A stretch of DNA of 64,000 nucleotides from Paenimyroides ummariense (GTDB lineage Bacteria; Bacteroidota; Bacteroidia; Flavobacteriales; Flavobacteriaceae): positions 62,001 through 126,000 of the forward strand of contig NZ_FOVI01000004.1 in assembly GCF_900115115.1 (NCBI RefSeq), in the 5' to 3' direction. The position numbers and the translations under genes are program-made. The stretch's first letter is position 1, and every line of letters begins with the position of its first letter. The notes beneath the pieces were generated by a model. That model did no database searches. It saw only the letters and a program-made list of their open reading frames with translations, and was not told the DNA's origin. Of this stretch, positions 44,558-54,597 are shown piece by piece.

Positions 44558-46859
44558 CTTGCGTCTTATATTTTAAAATACTGTAAACTCCCACCGCAGC
44601 AATCGATAGCACAATTGTTTCAATCATGGTATCAAATCCACGAAAATCAACCAAAATAACATTCACCACATTTTTACCTTTAGCTAAAACATAAGCGTTA
44701 TCGGCATAAAACTTACTCACATCTTTTTCTGATGGCGATACCAATGCCTGTAATGTAATCAACGAAATTAATATTCCGAAGCAAACCGAAATGACTCCAT
44801 CTCTGAATTGAATTTTCTTGTTTGTAAACTTTAAAAACGGTGGTAATTTGAACAAAACCAATACAAACAATACAACCGTTAAGGTATCAATTGCAAACTG
44901 TGTCATTGCCAAATCGGGTGCGCCGTAAAAAACGAAAATCAAACAGATTGAATACCCGATTACACCCAAAGCTGCGATTGATGTTAGTCTGGATGTGGTG
45001 CTTGTAATAAAATAAATGGCAATAATAGTAATGACAAAAACCGTGAATTCATAAATTCTAAAGGCAGATAAATCTTCGGTATTTACACGTAACGGAACAT
45101 CGGCAAAGAGCTTGTATCCAACAATTCCTGTAAAAAAGATCACGATGAACATAATGTAAACCCTTAAATATCCGTTATGAAAAAAGCGCGTGTATCTGAA
45201 TGCAAACCAACGAATGCCTAATGCGATACTTGTAAGAATTGTCTGTGGTGAAAAATCGTCCAATCCTTTTAATCTGCTTTCATTTCTGCTTGATGGTTTT
45301 ATGGCGAAATACAGTAAAATTCCCAATACAATTGTAATAGCACTTAACAACAAAACCAAGTTGAAACCGTGCCATAGCGATAGATACATTTGGGTTGAAG
45401 TTCCTAAAACCGAAATTGTTGCCGATTTTAATATGGATTGATCTACGATTGATGGAACGATACCAAAAAGCAGCGTTAACGCACTCAACAAAACCGGCGG
45501 AAACCATAAATAGAAATTCGGTTTTTTTATTTTTTCAAACTCTTTTGGAAGCTTTCCAAAAAACGGTCGAATACCTGCCAGAAAACCTGATGATGTTAGA
45601 AAAATATTTGTCAGTAAGGCAATTCCTGTTAAAACAAATATACTTTCCTGCGTCCAGATTCCATCAGTAGAAACGCCGTAAATTAGTTCTTTACTCAAAA
45701 ACCCAAAAGTAAAAGGAATTCCTGCACTTGATAATGCTGCGATAAATCCTGCGATAGCAATTACAGGCATTACTTTACGAAGACCTCTTAAAACCGATAA
45801 ATCTCTGGTGTGTGTTGCGTGATCTACAATTCCTGTTATTAAGAACAAAGTTGCCTTGTAAAGCGCATGAACCAAAATAAAAGTACACGCTGCGTACAGA
45901 GCTGTTTCGGTTCCAATTCCTATCAAAAAAACAATAATTCCTAACGCAGAAATGGTAGAATATGCCAGCAAACCTTTCATATCTTTATGAAAAACACTCA
46001 ACACAGCACCCATTACCATTGTAATTCCTCCAACAATCATTAAGGTATCATTCCAAACAGTATCGCCACCTAAAATCGGAGAAAAACGTGCTAAAATGTA
46101 AATTCCGGCTTTAACCATTGTTGCAGAATGCAGATAAGCCGAAACCGGAGTTGGAGCTTTCATTGCGCCCGGAAGCCAGAAATGAAACGGAAATTGTGCC
46201 GATTTTGTGAATGCTCCCGCAAAAAGAAGGAATATAATAATGTAATAATATTCGTTGTTTAGCAGTACATCGGGATACGCAAGAAGTTCGTTTAAAGAGT
46301 ACGTTCCTGCAACAATACCAATTAAAGCAAATGCTGCCAACATTAAAAATCCGCCTAAACCTGTTAAACTCAACGCCCACAAGGCACTTTTTCGCGATGC
46401 TTCCTGATCGGTGTTATATCCAATTAAAAAAAATGAACTGATACTTGTTAGTTCCCAGAAAATAAATAAGGTAATTAAATTGTCTGACAACACCACGCCA
46501 AGCATGGCACCCATAAACAAGGTTAAATAGCAATAAAATCGGTGAATGTTCTCATCCCTTTTCAAATATTCCGCAGCATACAGATAAATTAATGTACCAA
46601 TACCGGTAATCATTAATCCGAAAAGCATAGAAAGGCCATCGATCTTAAAGTCTAACGAAATTCCTAAAGAAGGAATCCATTCATTTTTAAATAAAATTGA
46701 TTTAGTTCCCTGATAAACAGCAGGTAAATAGGTTATTAAGTAAAGGAATAATAGAAGTGGAACAACACATACAAATTTAAACAACCTTAAAATTTTTTGC
46801 GGCTTTAAAAGCAACATCAAAAAGGCTAACAAAAAGGTTACAATGATCGGTAAAAGCAT
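44538..46859 (-). CDS. mnhA: Mrp/Mnh Na+/H+ antiporter subunit A
   Basis: A 773-residue NuoL-like subunit, the first gene of the operon, with about 20 transmembrane helices. LFIFWELTSISSFFLIGYN (about residues 127-145) has the helix-5 Glu, FPFHFWLPGAMKAPTPVSAY (about 224-243) the conserved loop. The C-terminal 200 residues (from about 570) are the MrpA-specific extension with a DUF4040-like part, GAPDLAMTQFAIDTLTVVLF near residue 645, so the A subunit is full length and not split. The operon exchanges Na+ for H+ and helps with salt and alkaline stress. Confidence 0.96.
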   Translation of the reverse strand: MLLPIIVTFLLAFLMLLLKPQKILRLFKFVCVVPLLLFLYLITYLPAVYQGTKSILFKNEWIPSLGISLDFKIDGLSMLFGLMITGIGTLIYLYAAEYLKRDENIHRFYCYLTLFMGAMLGVVLSDNLITLFIFWELTSISSFFLIGYNTDQEASRKSALWALSLTGLGGFLMLAAFALIGIVAGTYSLNELLAYPDVLLNNEYYYIIIFLLFAGAFTKSAQFPFHFWLPGAMKAPTPVSAYLHSATMVKAGIYILARFSPILGGDTVWNDTLMIVGGITMVMGAVLSVFHKDMKGLLAYSTISALGIIVFLIGIGTETALYAACTFILVHALYKATLFLITGIVDHATHTRDLSVLRGLRKVMPVIAIAGFIAALSSAGIPFTFGFLSKELIYGVSTDGIWTQESIFVLTGIALLTNIFLTSSGFLAGIRPFFGKLPKEFEKIKKPNFYLWFPPVLLSALTLLFGIVPSIVDQSILKSATISVLGTSTQMYLSLWHGFNLVLLLSAITIVLGILLYFAIKPSSRNESRLKGLDDFSPQTILTSIALGIRWFAFRYTRFFHNGYLRVYIMFIVIFFTGIVGYKLFADVPLRVNTEDLSAFRIYEFTVFVITIIAIYFITSTTSRLTSIAALGVIGYSICLIFVFYGAPDLAMTQFAIDTLTVVLFVLVLFKLPPFLKFTNKKIQFRDGVISVCFGILISLITLQALVSPSEKDVSKFYADNAYVLAKGKNVVNVILVDFRGFDTMIETIVLSIAAVGVYSILKYKTQDGEKSE

Positions 46860-46999
46860 AAAATGTGTAGTTTAGTCCTTTCTCTATATCTTAAATTATA
46901 TCGATTTTTGCTAAAATAAGAAAAATAAGTCAGAAAATGAAATTTAATATTCATTCAATGATTCAGAAAGGAGGCTAAATAAACTACTTTATGCGGAAG

Positions 47000-47239
47000 C
47001 TACAACCAATTAACAGGTTTTCCATTTTTGCTAAAAAGCCAGGCTATAAAAACCGTGTCTTTACCATCAATCTTAAAAACTTTAAATTGCGGAGCCAAAA
47101 CAATTGCTGCAATTCCGCTTACAATCGGTATCCATAAACCGGTAAGTAAGGCAAAATGAACAATTAAAAAACGGGCTGCTAAAAATATACCTGCAAAGCA
47201 CATAAACTGGATTAGTAATATCTTGGTTGCTTTATTCAT
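47000..47239 (-). CDS. Small two-helix membrane protein
   Basis: A 79-residue protein with two transmembrane segments (about residues 7-28 and 34-52) and a short C-terminal part. No family that I recognise. It overlaps the 3' end of the THUMP methyltransferase gene by 8 bases on the same strand, so it is probably made from the same transcript. I support it as a gene because of the coupling and the clean membrane profile. Confidence 0.65.
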   Translation of the reverse strand: MNKATKILLIQFMCFAGIFLAARFLIVHFALLTGLWIPIVSGIAAIVLAPQFKVFKIDGKDTVFIAWLFSKNGKPVNWL

Positions 47240-48401
47240 TGTTTGATCTGTTTTGAAATTTGGTTCGTTTGCTGCCTTCGTACATTTCGTATTTCACCAA
47301 ACGCGATTCTAATTTACCGTTAAACAACTTAATTTTTCTCGATGGTTTTAAGCCTACAAATTTTAACGCTTCAACATTTCCTGTAATAAACCATGAATTT
47401 GTTCCCGGATAACTTTGCTTTAATGTATCGCCAATTTCACGGTAAAAACGCTCTAAATCAATATCTAAACGTTCGCCATACGGTGGATTAAAAACCATGT
47501 GTAACGGACCTTGAACTTCTTTTTCTGTTTCAAAAAAGTTTTTTTGTTCAATTTTTATGTATTCGTTTAAATTGGCATTTCTGGCATTGTCTTTTGCTTT
47601 TGCAACTGCAGACGGCGCTTTATCGTAACCAAAAATATCAAAATGAAAATCGGTAATTTTTTTAAGTAACGATTCTTCTACTTTTTCAAACAAATCGGCA
47701 TCCCAATCTTTCCATTTTTCAAAAGCAAATTCTTTTCTGTTGATATTTGGTGGAATGTTACAAGCAATCATAGCTGCTTCAACCAAAAAAGTTCCAGATC
47801 CGCACATAGGATCCAAAAAGTTTGATTGCCCTGTCCAACCGCTCAAAATTAAAATTCCGGCAGCCAAAACCTCGTTAATCGGCGCAATGTTTGTTGCTGT
47901 ACGATAACCGCGATGATGAAGCGATGCACCCGATGTATCTAACGAAACCGTACAAACCTCGTTCTGAATATGAATGTTAATGCGTAAATCCGGATGGTCT
48001 TTATCAATATTCGGTCGGTCGTCAAACTTCTTCTTAAACTGATCTACAATGGCATCTTTACTTTTTAAAGCGACAAATTGCGAATGATTAAAATTATCAG
48101 AAAATATGGTAGCATCAATCAAAAACGATTTATTAACGCTTAAAAACTCGCTCCAATCAATACTTTGAACGCCGTTATACAAGCTGGTTTCGTTAAAAAC
48201 CTTGAATTGTTTTATTGGTTTTAAAATTTTTAAAGCCGTACGCAAAGCCAAATTTGCCTTGTACATAAAGCCCTGATCACCATAAAAACTAACCATTCTT
48301 GTGCCTTGTTCAACACGTTGTGCACCTAATTTAATCAATTCGTTTGCTAAAATCTCTTCAAAACCAAAGAAGGTTTTAGCTACCATTTTAAAGTTTTCCA
48401 T
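47232..48401 (-). CDS. THUMP-domain class I RNA methyltransferase (RlmL/RlmKL N-terminal type)
   Basis: A 389-residue protein starting at the ATG at 48401, with a GGAAAGGA-like purine run before it; a TTG two codons upstream is less likely. N-terminal THUMP domain (residues 1-155, FFGFEEILANELIKLGA near the start), then the methyltransferase: LDPMCGSGTFLVEAAMI (about 194-210) binds SAM and MVFNPPYGERLD (about 303-314) is the NPPY catalytic motif for N2-guanine. Its layout equals the RlmL part of E. coli RlmKL, which makes m2G2445 in 23S rRNA; this target is inference. Divergent from the SAM methyltransferase gene. Confidence 0.9.
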   Translation of the reverse strand: MENFKMVAKTFFGFEEILANELIKLGAQRVEQGTRMVSFYGDQGFMYKANLALRTALKILKPIKQFKVFNETSLYNGVQSIDWSEFLSVNKSFLIDATIFSDNFNHSQFVALKSKDAIVDQFKKKFDDRPNIDKDHPDLRINIHIQNEVCTVSLDTSGASLHHRGYRTATNIAPINEVLAAGILILSGWTGQSNFLDPMCGSGTFLVEAAMIACNIPPNINRKEFAFEKWKDWDADLFEKVEESLLKKITDFHFDIFGYDKAPSAVAKAKDNARNANLNEYIKIEQKNFFETEKEVQGPLHMVFNPPYGERLDIDLERFYREIGDTLKQSYPGTNSWFITGNVEALKFVGLKPSRKIKLFNGKLESRLVKYEMYEGSKRTKFQNRSNNE

Positions 48402-48483
48402 ATTCAATTCCTTTCCGTCGGGAACGATAAATTTATTTAATTCTACAAAAATAGCTTATTTTTGCGTTCACAAAATTTCTAAA

Positions 48484-49215
48484 ATGCAAGAATCTAAAAA
48501 AACATACAGCAATAATTGGTTTGATACGCCTTTTTATCACATTTTATACAAAGATCGTGATTATGCCGAAGCCCAATTGTTTATTGATAATATTACCGAA
48601 TATTTGAATTTGCCCGAAAATGCAAAAGTGCTTGATTTGGCTTGCGGGCGTGGCAGACATTCTATCTATTTGAATAAGTTGGGATACAATGTTGTAGGTG
48701 CCGATTTATCTGAAAACAGTATTGCTTTTGCGAAAAAATCTGAAAATGATACGTTGCATTTTCAAGTGAAAGATATGCGCGAACCCTTTAACGAGAAATT
48801 TGATGCTATTTTTAACCTGTTTACAAGTTTTGGATATTTTGAAAACAACGAAGACAATTTAACAGCTTTGAAAGCAATAAAAAATAGTTTGAACGATTTT
48901 GGTTTCGCCGTTCTAGATTTTATGAATGTTGAAAAAGTGACCGAAAATTTAAAATCAGAAGAAACCAAAGAAGTTGACGGTATTGTTTTTACTATTAAAA
49001 GATGGATTGAAAATGGTTATATTTTAAAGAATATTGTTTTTGATTTTGAAGGCGAACATTTTGATTTTACCGAAAAAGTAAAAGCATTGACTTTAGAAGA
49101 TTTTGAATCATTAATGGAAGAAGCCGGAATTTATTTGTTGGATACTTTTGGCGATTACAGATTACATAAATTTTATAAAAAAGAATCAGACCGTTTAATA
49201 ATGATCTTTAAATAA
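48484..49215 (+). CDS. Class I SAM-dependent methyltransferase
   Basis: A 243-residue methyltransferase. The frame is open for 61 more codons upstream, but that part overlaps the divergent THUMP gene's start and has no coding character, so I start at the ATG at 48484 (MQESKKTYSNNWFDTPFY). SAM-binding motif VLDLACGRGRHSIYLNKLGY lies at about residues 44-63, then GADLSENSIAFAK and IFNLFTSFGYF. Small-molecule or protein substrate unknown. Its stop shares a base with the ZIP transporter start (TAATG). Confidence 0.88.
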   Translation: MQESKKTYSNNWFDTPFYHILYKDRDYAEAQLFIDNITEYLNLPENAKVLDLACGRGRHSIYLNKLGYNVVGADLSENSIAFAKKSENDTLHFQVKDMREPFNEKFDAIFNLFTSFGYFENNEDNLTALKAIKNSLNDFGFAVLDFMNVEKVTENLKSEETKEVDGIVFTIKRWIENGYILKNIVFDFEGEHFDFTEKVKALTLEDFESLMEEAGIYLLDTFGDYRLHKFYKKESDRLIMIFK

Positions 49216-50051
49216 TGGAAACATATTTATTACCTTTTTTAGCTGTTGTATTAGGATATTTTTTAGCGATCATTGTAAAACCAGCCAAAAAGAAAACCAT
49301 AAAACTGCTGTTGGCTTTCAGCGGTTCTTTTTTGTTAACAATGACGGTTTCGCATTTGTTACCCGAAGTTTATGCGTATGTTATTGAGGGAAACCATGTA
49401 GAAACAACATCAATTGTTGAGATGGATTATAGTTCACATAATCAGTCACACGAACATCACGATTATACTCATGATCATGCAAGTCACGACAATCGCAATC
49501 ATACCGAAACAACAAATTCAAATCAGCACAATCACGACCACGATGCCATGAAGCAAATCGGGTTGTTTATTATGTTAGGAATTGTTTTTCAGATTATTTT
49601 AGAATATTTCTCTAAAGGTGCAGAACACGGCCATGTTCATGTACACGAAAAAATGACGTCGATGCCTTGGCTTTTGTTCGCAAGTTTATGTTTACACGCA
49701 TTATTTGAAGGAATGCCTGTTAGTCAGCACACGCATTTAGCATGGGCAATAGCCATACATCATTTCCCAATCGCGATTATATTAACGTTGTTCTTTTTAC
49801 AGGCAGAATTAAACAAGAAATTCGTTTTTATGTTTATGATCGTCTTTGCATTGATGACTCCGCTTGGAACTTATTTATCAGCAAACTTATCATTCTTAAT
49901 TGATTATTATGTGCCGATTTCGGCGTTTGTGATAGGTATTTTATTTCATATTTCATCAACCATAATATTTGAAAGCAGCGAAGGACACAAATTTAATTTA
50001 GCTAAGCTATTATCAATAATTATAGGAATTGCTTTTGGCTTTTTTGTTTAA
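49215..50051 (+). CDS. ZIP-family divalent metal transporter
   Basis: A 278-residue inner-membrane protein with about eight transmembrane helices. A long His/Asp-rich loop (about residues 75-113: repeated HDH, HEHH, HNHDHD) binds metal. HALFEGMPVSQHTHLAWAIAIHH (in helices 4-5, about residues 160-185) holds the HxxxE and HH metal-site residues of ZIP proteins. It probably takes up Zn or another divalent cation. Coupled to the methyltransferase gene and followed by a strong terminator. Confidence 0.92.
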   Translation: METYLLPFLAVVLGYFLAIIVKPAKKKTIKLLLAFSGSFLLTMTVSHLLPEVYAYVIEGNHVETTSIVEMDYSSHNQSHEHHDYTHDHASHDNRNHTETTNSNQHNHDHDAMKQIGLFIMLGIVFQIILEYFSKGAEHGHVHVHEKMTSMPWLLFASLCLHALFEGMPVSQHTHLAWAIAIHHFPIAIILTLFFLQAELNKKFVFMFMIVFALMTPLGTYLSANLSFLIDYYVPISAFVIGILFHISSTIIFESSEGHKFNLAKLLSIIIGIAFGFFV

Positions 50052-50055
50052 AAGC

Positions 50056-50088
50056 AAAAGCCTCAGATTTTTCTGAGGCTTTTTTATA
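50056..50088. terminator. Bidirectional terminator between ZIP and cysteine desulfurase genes
   Basis: A perfect 12-base stem (AAAAGCCTCAGA at 50056-50067, TCTGAGGCTTTT at 50072-50083), T-run on the plus side; the 3' end of the convergent desulfurase gene overlaps its T-tract. Confidence 0.9.
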
Positions 50089-51208
50089 TCCCTTTTAAAA
50101 CATCGATCAAATAATCAATTTCTTCTTTGTTGTTTTCATGACCGAACGATAAACGTAAACTCGGTTTTTTAATTTCAACTTCGTCTAAAAATTCAGCTAA
50201 AACATGCGATGGTTTTTGACTTCCCGATTGACAGGCACTTCCGCGTGAAACGGCAATTCCTTTCATATCTAACTGAAACAACATCATGGCAGCTTTCTCT
50301 GGCGAAAATGGTAAACGAATGTTTAATACGTTGTAAAAAGTTGATCCGTTTCCGTTGAACTTAACATCAGCAAAGTTTTCTTGTAATTTTGCTTTGCAAT
50401 AATCACGTAATTCGGTGATTTTTGTACGATCCTTATTTAAATCTTGATATGATAATTCCAACGCTTTCGCCATACCAACAACCTGATGAGGCGCTTCGGT
50501 ACCTGCACGCATTCCTTTTTCTTGTTCGCCTCCAACGATTAATGGTTTCAACACATTTTTCTTGCGGATAAAAACAAATCCTGCTCCTTTTGGTCCGTGA
50601 AATTTATGTGCCGAAGCTACTATAAAATCGACAGGAATTTCATCTAAGGGAATTTCAACTTTTCCTACAGATTGAACCGTATCTGAATGAAACAATGCAT
50701 TGTATTGCTGAGCCAAATCGGCTACTTTTTTCAAATCTAAAACCGTTCCAACTTCGTTGTTCACATGCATCAAACTGATCAAAGTAGGCTGCGAATCTTT
50801 CAACAACTCTTCTAAATGGTTAAAATCTATTTCGCTGTTTGGTAAAACATTCACATAATCGATTTTTGTACCGTATTCTTTCTCCATTTCTTTGATAGAA
50901 TACAAGGTACAATGGTGCTCCATTCGGGTTGTAATGATTCTTTTTATACCCAAATCGCGTACCGATGAACGAATAATCCAGTTATTACCTTCGGTTCCGC
51001 ACGATGTAAAAATAATCTCGCTTGCCGTCACATTAAACTGTTTGGCAATTGTTTTACGAGATGCTTCGATCAATGCCTTTGTGTGACGACCAATTGAATA
51101 GGTTGATGACGGATTTCCGAAATCGTTCGTTAAAATTTTTATCATCTCTTGCACTACTTCTGGTCGAACAGATGTGGTAGCGGCATTATCAAGATATATT
51201 TGGTTCAT
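50084..51208 (-). CDS. Cysteine desulfurase (IscS/NifS family)
   Basis: A 374-residue PLP enzyme. Lys202 in SAHKFHGPKG binds PLP, His99 in MEHHC and the HSDTVQSVGK motif at 174-183 complete the cofactor site, and Cys326 in SRGSACQSGS is the catalytic persulfide Cys on a group I (IscS-like) loop. It delivers sulfur for Fe-S clusters or thiolation of tRNA; no Fe-S scaffold genes are nearby, so the partner is unclear. Its start abuts the end of the EamA-type gene. Confidence 0.93.
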   Translation of the reverse strand: MNQIYLDNAATTSVRPEVVQEMIKILTNDFGNPSSTYSIGRHTKALIEASRKTIAKQFNVTASEIIFTSCGTEGNNWIIRSSVRDLGIKRIITTRMEHHCTLYSIKEMEKEYGTKIDYVNVLPNSEIDFNHLEELLKDSQPTLISLMHVNNEVGTVLDLKKVADLAQQYNALFHSDTVQSVGKVEIPLDEIPVDFIVASAHKFHGPKGAGFVFIRKKNVLKPLIVGGEQEKGMRAGTEAPHQVVGMAKALELSYQDLNKDRTKITELRDYCKAKLQENFADVKFNGNGSTFYNVLNIRLPFSPEKAAMMLFQLDMKGIAVSRGSACQSGSQKPSHVLAEFLDEVEIKKPSLRLSFGHENNKEEIDYLIDVLKGI

Positions 51209-52108
51209 TTATTTTATAATTTTCTTTGTTAGATTAGTTAAAATGCGGTAGTTAAAAATAAAAACCGATAGCAAAATTAAGAAATATGATACAAATTGTA
51301 AAGTATTTATATCTTCTTTATAATAAAAGATTGCCAGCATAAACGCAATTAGCGGATTTATATACAACATAACACCCACATTTGATGCCGGAGCTCCTTT
51401 CAACGCATACAAATTCATGTATAAAGGTACCAACGTAAACAAGGTGGCTATTGCAAATATGTATATATAAAAAGAAGGATTTTCTGGTATACTAAAACCA
51501 TTTACAAAATAATAAGGCAGTGATAAAATAAATATGAGTATAATTTGAACTGTTAATATGTTTAATTTATCAAAATAGATGTTCGATCGCTGTGAAATCA
51601 AGTAAAAAGCATACGTAAAGGCAACTACCAAAGCAAAAAACAGATTGTTAGAATTACTAATAAAGCAAATTAAACAACCTATAAAACTGATTAAAATGGC
51701 AATCCATTGTACTTTTTGTAGTTTTTCTTTTAGTATGATATTAGCCAGAAATGTAGTAATAATTGGACAGACCAAATAGGCAAAAGATGCCGATTGCACA
51801 TTGATTTGATTAACCACGTAAATAAACAAAAACCAGTTGATGCCTAATAAAATACCACCTGTTAATGTTAAGTACAATCCTTTTCGTTTTTCTTTTTGCG
51901 GTAGATTTTTAAAAGTATCAATATCTTTCAGAAAAATTTTTCGTCTGAAAAACAATGTAAAACAAATAATGATAATTGCCGAAAAGGAAATTCTGTAAAA
52001 CAAAATATCGAATGACGGTACGTAAGAAATAGGTTTTAAAGCCAAACTGAAAAAACCCCACAACATAAACGCTATAAAAGCACTTATGTAATATTTAAAA
52101 TTTTGCAT
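51209..52108 (-). CDS. rarD: EamA/RarD-type drug/metabolite transporter
   Basis: A 299-residue protein with ten predicted transmembrane helices. I start at the ATG at 52108 (MQNFKYYISAFIAFMLWGFF); the longer frame adds 14 residues. GILLGINWFLFIYVVNQ (about residues 75-91) and ASFAYLVCPIITTFLANIILKEK match RarD. The substrate is unknown. It probably shares a transcript with the cysteine desulfurase gene that begins one base after it. A perfect -7 box (TACATTTG, minus strand) lies at 52125-52132. Confidence 0.85.
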   Translation of the reverse strand: MQNFKYYISAFIAFMLWGFFSLALKPISYVPSFDILFYRISFSAIIIICFTLFFRRKIFLKDIDTFKNLPQKEKRKGLYLTLTGGILLGINWFLFIYVVNQINVQSASFAYLVCPIITTFLANIILKEKLQKVQWIAILISFIGCLICFISNSNNLFFALVVAFTYAFYLISQRSNIYFDKLNILTVQIILIFILSLPYYFVNGFSIPENPSFYIYIFAIATLFTLVPLYMNLYALKGAPASNVGVMLYINPLIAFMLAIFYYKEDINTLQFVSYFLILLSVFIFNYRILTNLTKKIIK

Positions 52109-52155
52109 TGCACAAATAAAAACGCAAATGTAGTTTAGTTTTGGGTACAAAAAAC

Positions 52156-52183
52156 AATCGCATTGTTAATTTACAATGCGATT
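52156..52183 (-). terminator. Terminator of the outer-membrane-barrel/sugar-transporter operon
   Basis: A perfect 11-base stem (AATCGCATTGT at 52156-52166, ACAATGCGATT at 52173-52183), followed on the minus strand by GTTTTTTG. It lies 20 bases after the stop of the outer-membrane gene. Confidence 0.8.
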
Positions 52184-52203
52184 TATAAACAAATATTTCT
52201 ATT

Positions 52204-52872
52204 TTAAAAATTAAAGAAAAATCTAATTTGGAAATTTATATTCACTGTAGATTCTTTACCTGCTAGACTATAACGCCCCGAGAAACCAAAAATATCTCGC
52301 TCTCTATCGGCTTCTTTTAAATTTCGTGCGTTAGAAAAATCGACTTTTACATTGTTAACACCTAATCCAATCTTTGGATCTACACCTAATTTTCTGGAAT
52401 GACCAAAAAAGATCCGCATTCCGTAATTAAAGTTAAACGCATACTTTGTTCTGTGATAATCAATTCTACTGTAGGTATATCTTTGTTCGTTTTCTTGATT
52501 ATTGTTTACAATATAACTGCTATCGAACAATGTTTCTTTATGATTTACACCGATAAAATCAGCAGAAAGATAATGATGAACATACTTTTTTTCAGGTGTT
52601 AAAATATAACCTAATTCTAATCTGTATTGAAACAAATTATAATTTTCGGTTTTTTCATTAACTCTTCCCCATGATTCAGAAAAAGATTTACCAACTTCGG
52701 CACCAACAAATACATTTTCTGTGATTTGATGCGAAACTCCGATTGAAATTCTGCTTGGAGGTACAGCTAACGGAGCCAAATCAAAAGTCAAAAATGTTTT
52801 TCCTTTTGTATCTTGAGCGAATGTATTTATGCCCGACAATACTACTAAAACAACTAAATAAATTTTTTTCAT
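52204..52872 (-). CDS. Outer-membrane beta-barrel protein
   Basis: A 222-residue protein with a signal peptide (residues 1-19, cleavage after NTFA) and alternating hydrophobic/polar strands through to a C-terminal FQIRFFFNF, ending in Phe as outer-membrane barrels do. Fits an 8-stranded OmpA/OmpX-like barrel (GVSHQITENVFVGAEVGKSF and LFQYRLELGYIL strands). It lies 8 bases after the FucP-type transporter gene on the same strand, so it may belong to sugar uptake; that is inference. Confidence 0.78.
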   Translation of the reverse strand: MKKIYLVVLVVLSGINTFAQDTKGKTFLTFDLAPLAVPPSRISIGVSHQITENVFVGAEVGKSFSESWGRVNEKTENYNLFQYRLELGYILTPEKKYVHHYLSADFIGVNHKETLFDSSYIVNNNQENEQRYTYSRIDYHRTKYAFNFNYGMRIFFGHSRKLGVDPKIGLGVNNVKVDFSNARNLKEADRERDIFGFSGRYSLAGKESTVNINFQIRFFFNF

Positions 52873-52880
52873 AAATTTTA

Positions 52881-54503
52881 TTATTCAATTACAATATTCT
52901 GCTTTTTTAAAATTCTTATCACCACAAAAGCAAAAATCAATAGATAAATAAAACATACCAACGATACGATATACGATGAATGAATACCAATAATATCTGC
53001 AATTTTTCCTTGAATTGGCGGAATAATTCCTCCACCTAAAATCATCATAACTAAAAATGCAGATCCTTGTGCGGTGTATTTTCCTAAGCCCATTAAACTT
53101 AAATTATAAATTGCCGGCCACATAATGCTGCACGCCAATCCACCGCATAAAAAGGCATAAATTGCCGTTTTTCCTGTAGTATTTAAACCAACAATTAAGG
53201 CGATAATTCCAAACAAACTAAAAACCAATAATGTTTTGGCAGGTGTATTTTTGGTTAGAATTATTAAAGCAATTTGCAGAATTACGCAACCGATAAACGC
53301 ATAGAAATACTGCATATCGTATTCCATTAAAATATTTGCTGTTATGATAATTCCGAATGCAATTATTGGAAGAATGATGGTTAAAAGCAGTTGTTTGTTT
53401 CTTGAAAGATTAAATGCACTAACAGCTCCAGCCCAACGACCAATCATCATACTACCCCAATACATAGAAATGTAAGGTGCGATTTGTGAAGAAGTTAATC
53501 CGCCAAATTCTTCCGATTTTAATAGTTCGCCCAAGTTACTTCCAATTCCCACTTCTACTCCAACGTACATGAATATTGCCAGCATTCCCAATACTAATTG
53601 CGGATATTTCATCGCTCCCCAACCTTCTGGTTTTGCTTTTGCACTATTATACGCAAAAAGCAATCCGCCTAAGATAACAGCAAAAGCAACGGAAAGCCAC
53701 ATAACACGAGTATTTTCAATTTCAATTTTGTTCACTATTTCTGTCGTTTCTCTATAAGTAGAAAAAACAAAACTGAAACAGATCATTAACAAAACGGTCA
53801 TTAACACCAATATATTTAATGCTTTGGGAGCTTTTTCTATGGGTTCGATGCTTTTTCCTTCAGGTAATCTTTTAGAAAAATAGAACAATGCCGCAGCGCC
53901 AACAAACAATAAGCCCACACAAACGTACAGCAATACCACTTTATCTAAACTAAGTGACTTTATCTGGTTATCACTTACAGCTGCAGTAGTTCCAAACAAA
54001 GCAAAAGCAACTACCAACGGACCAATTGTTGTACCTAACGAATTAATTCCACCGCCCAAATTTACTCGGCTTGCTCCGGTTTTTTCATCACCTAATAAAA
54101 TAGCAAACGGATTTGCTGCTGTTTGTTGTAATGAAAATCCTAAAGCAACGGCAAAAAATCCAAGCAACATTCCGTAATATACATTGGCTTCAACCGCTAA
54201 AATCATAGCCGCAGCACCAACTGTAGAAAACAACAAACCGTACACAATACTGCGTTTGTATCCCCAATAGGTAACCAAATCTTTTCCTTTAACATTACTC
54301 AACGCAAACAAAATCAATGCGCCAATGTAATAGGCTGTGTAAAAAGCAAAATCAATTAATTGCGACTGAAACTGGTCTAAATGGAAATAATCTTTACAAA
54401 AAGGAATAAAAATATTGTTTCCTGCAGCTATAAATCCCCAAAAAAAGAAGACTACAATTAAGGTATATAACGCCGGATAATTGGTTTTTACAGTATGATT
54501 CAT
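52881..54503 (-). CDS. MFS sugar:proton symporter (FucP/NagP-like)
   Basis: A 540-residue major-facilitator protein with 12 transmembrane helices and a long cytoplasmic middle loop. The N-terminal [19 protein letters not shown] (about residues 18-36) and [21 protein letters not shown] (about 122-142) are typical of the FucP family (fucose, glucose, galactose or N-acetylglucosamine symporters). The exact sugar is not visible. First gene of an operon with the outer-membrane barrel gene. Confidence 0.88.
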   Translation of the reverse strand: MNHTVKTNYPALYTLIVVFFFWGFIAAGNNIFIPFCKDYFHLDQFQSQLIDFAFYTAYYIGALILFALSNVKGKDLVTYWGYKRSIVYGLLFSTVGAAAMILAVEANVYYGMLLGFFAVALGFSLQQTAANPFAILLGDEKTGASRVNLGGGINSLGTTIGPLVVAFALFGTTAAVSDNQIKSLSLDKVVLLYVCVGLLFVGAAALFYFSKRLPEGKSIEPIEKAPKALNILVLMTVLLMICFSFVFSTYRETTEIVNKIEIENTRVMWLSVAFAVILGGLLFAYNSAKAKPEGWGAMKYPQLVLGMLAIFMYVGVEVGIGSNLGELLKSEEFGGLTSSQIAPYISMYWGSMMIGRWAGAVSAFNLSRNKQLLLTIILPIIAFGIIITANILMEYDMQYFYAFIGCVILQIALIILTKNTPAKTLLVFSLFGIIALIVGLNTTGKTAIYAFLCGGLACSIMWPAIYNLSLMGLGKYTAQGSAFLVMMILGGGIIPPIQGKIADIIGIHSSYIVSLVCFIYLLIFAFVVIRILKKQNIVIE

Positions 54504-54522
54504 ACAAAATGGAATTAAATAT

Positions 54523-54550
54523 CAAATATAAAAATTTGAAGCAATATCAA
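54523..54550 (-). promoter_or_regulatory. Candidate promoter of the sugar transporter operon
   Basis: Minus strand: TTG at 54548-54550, a 17-base spacer (2 short of the usual 19) and a perfect TATATTTG at 54523-54530, 20 bases before the transporter start. Confidence 0.42.
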
Positions 54551-54597
54551 CTATTTTGGTTATAAAAAAGTTATTTTTGTAGCAAAGTTTGTATCCT

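Noticed and set aside
48301..48483. 61 extra N-terminal codons for the SAM methyltransferase
   Set aside because: That stretch lies on the start of the divergent THUMP gene; the methyltransferase fold begins after the ATG at 48484.
49440..49555. His-codon-rich stretch as a possible CRISPR-like or tandem repeat
   Set aside because: It is the metal-binding loop of the ZIP transporter; irregular, in frame, and without spacer structure.
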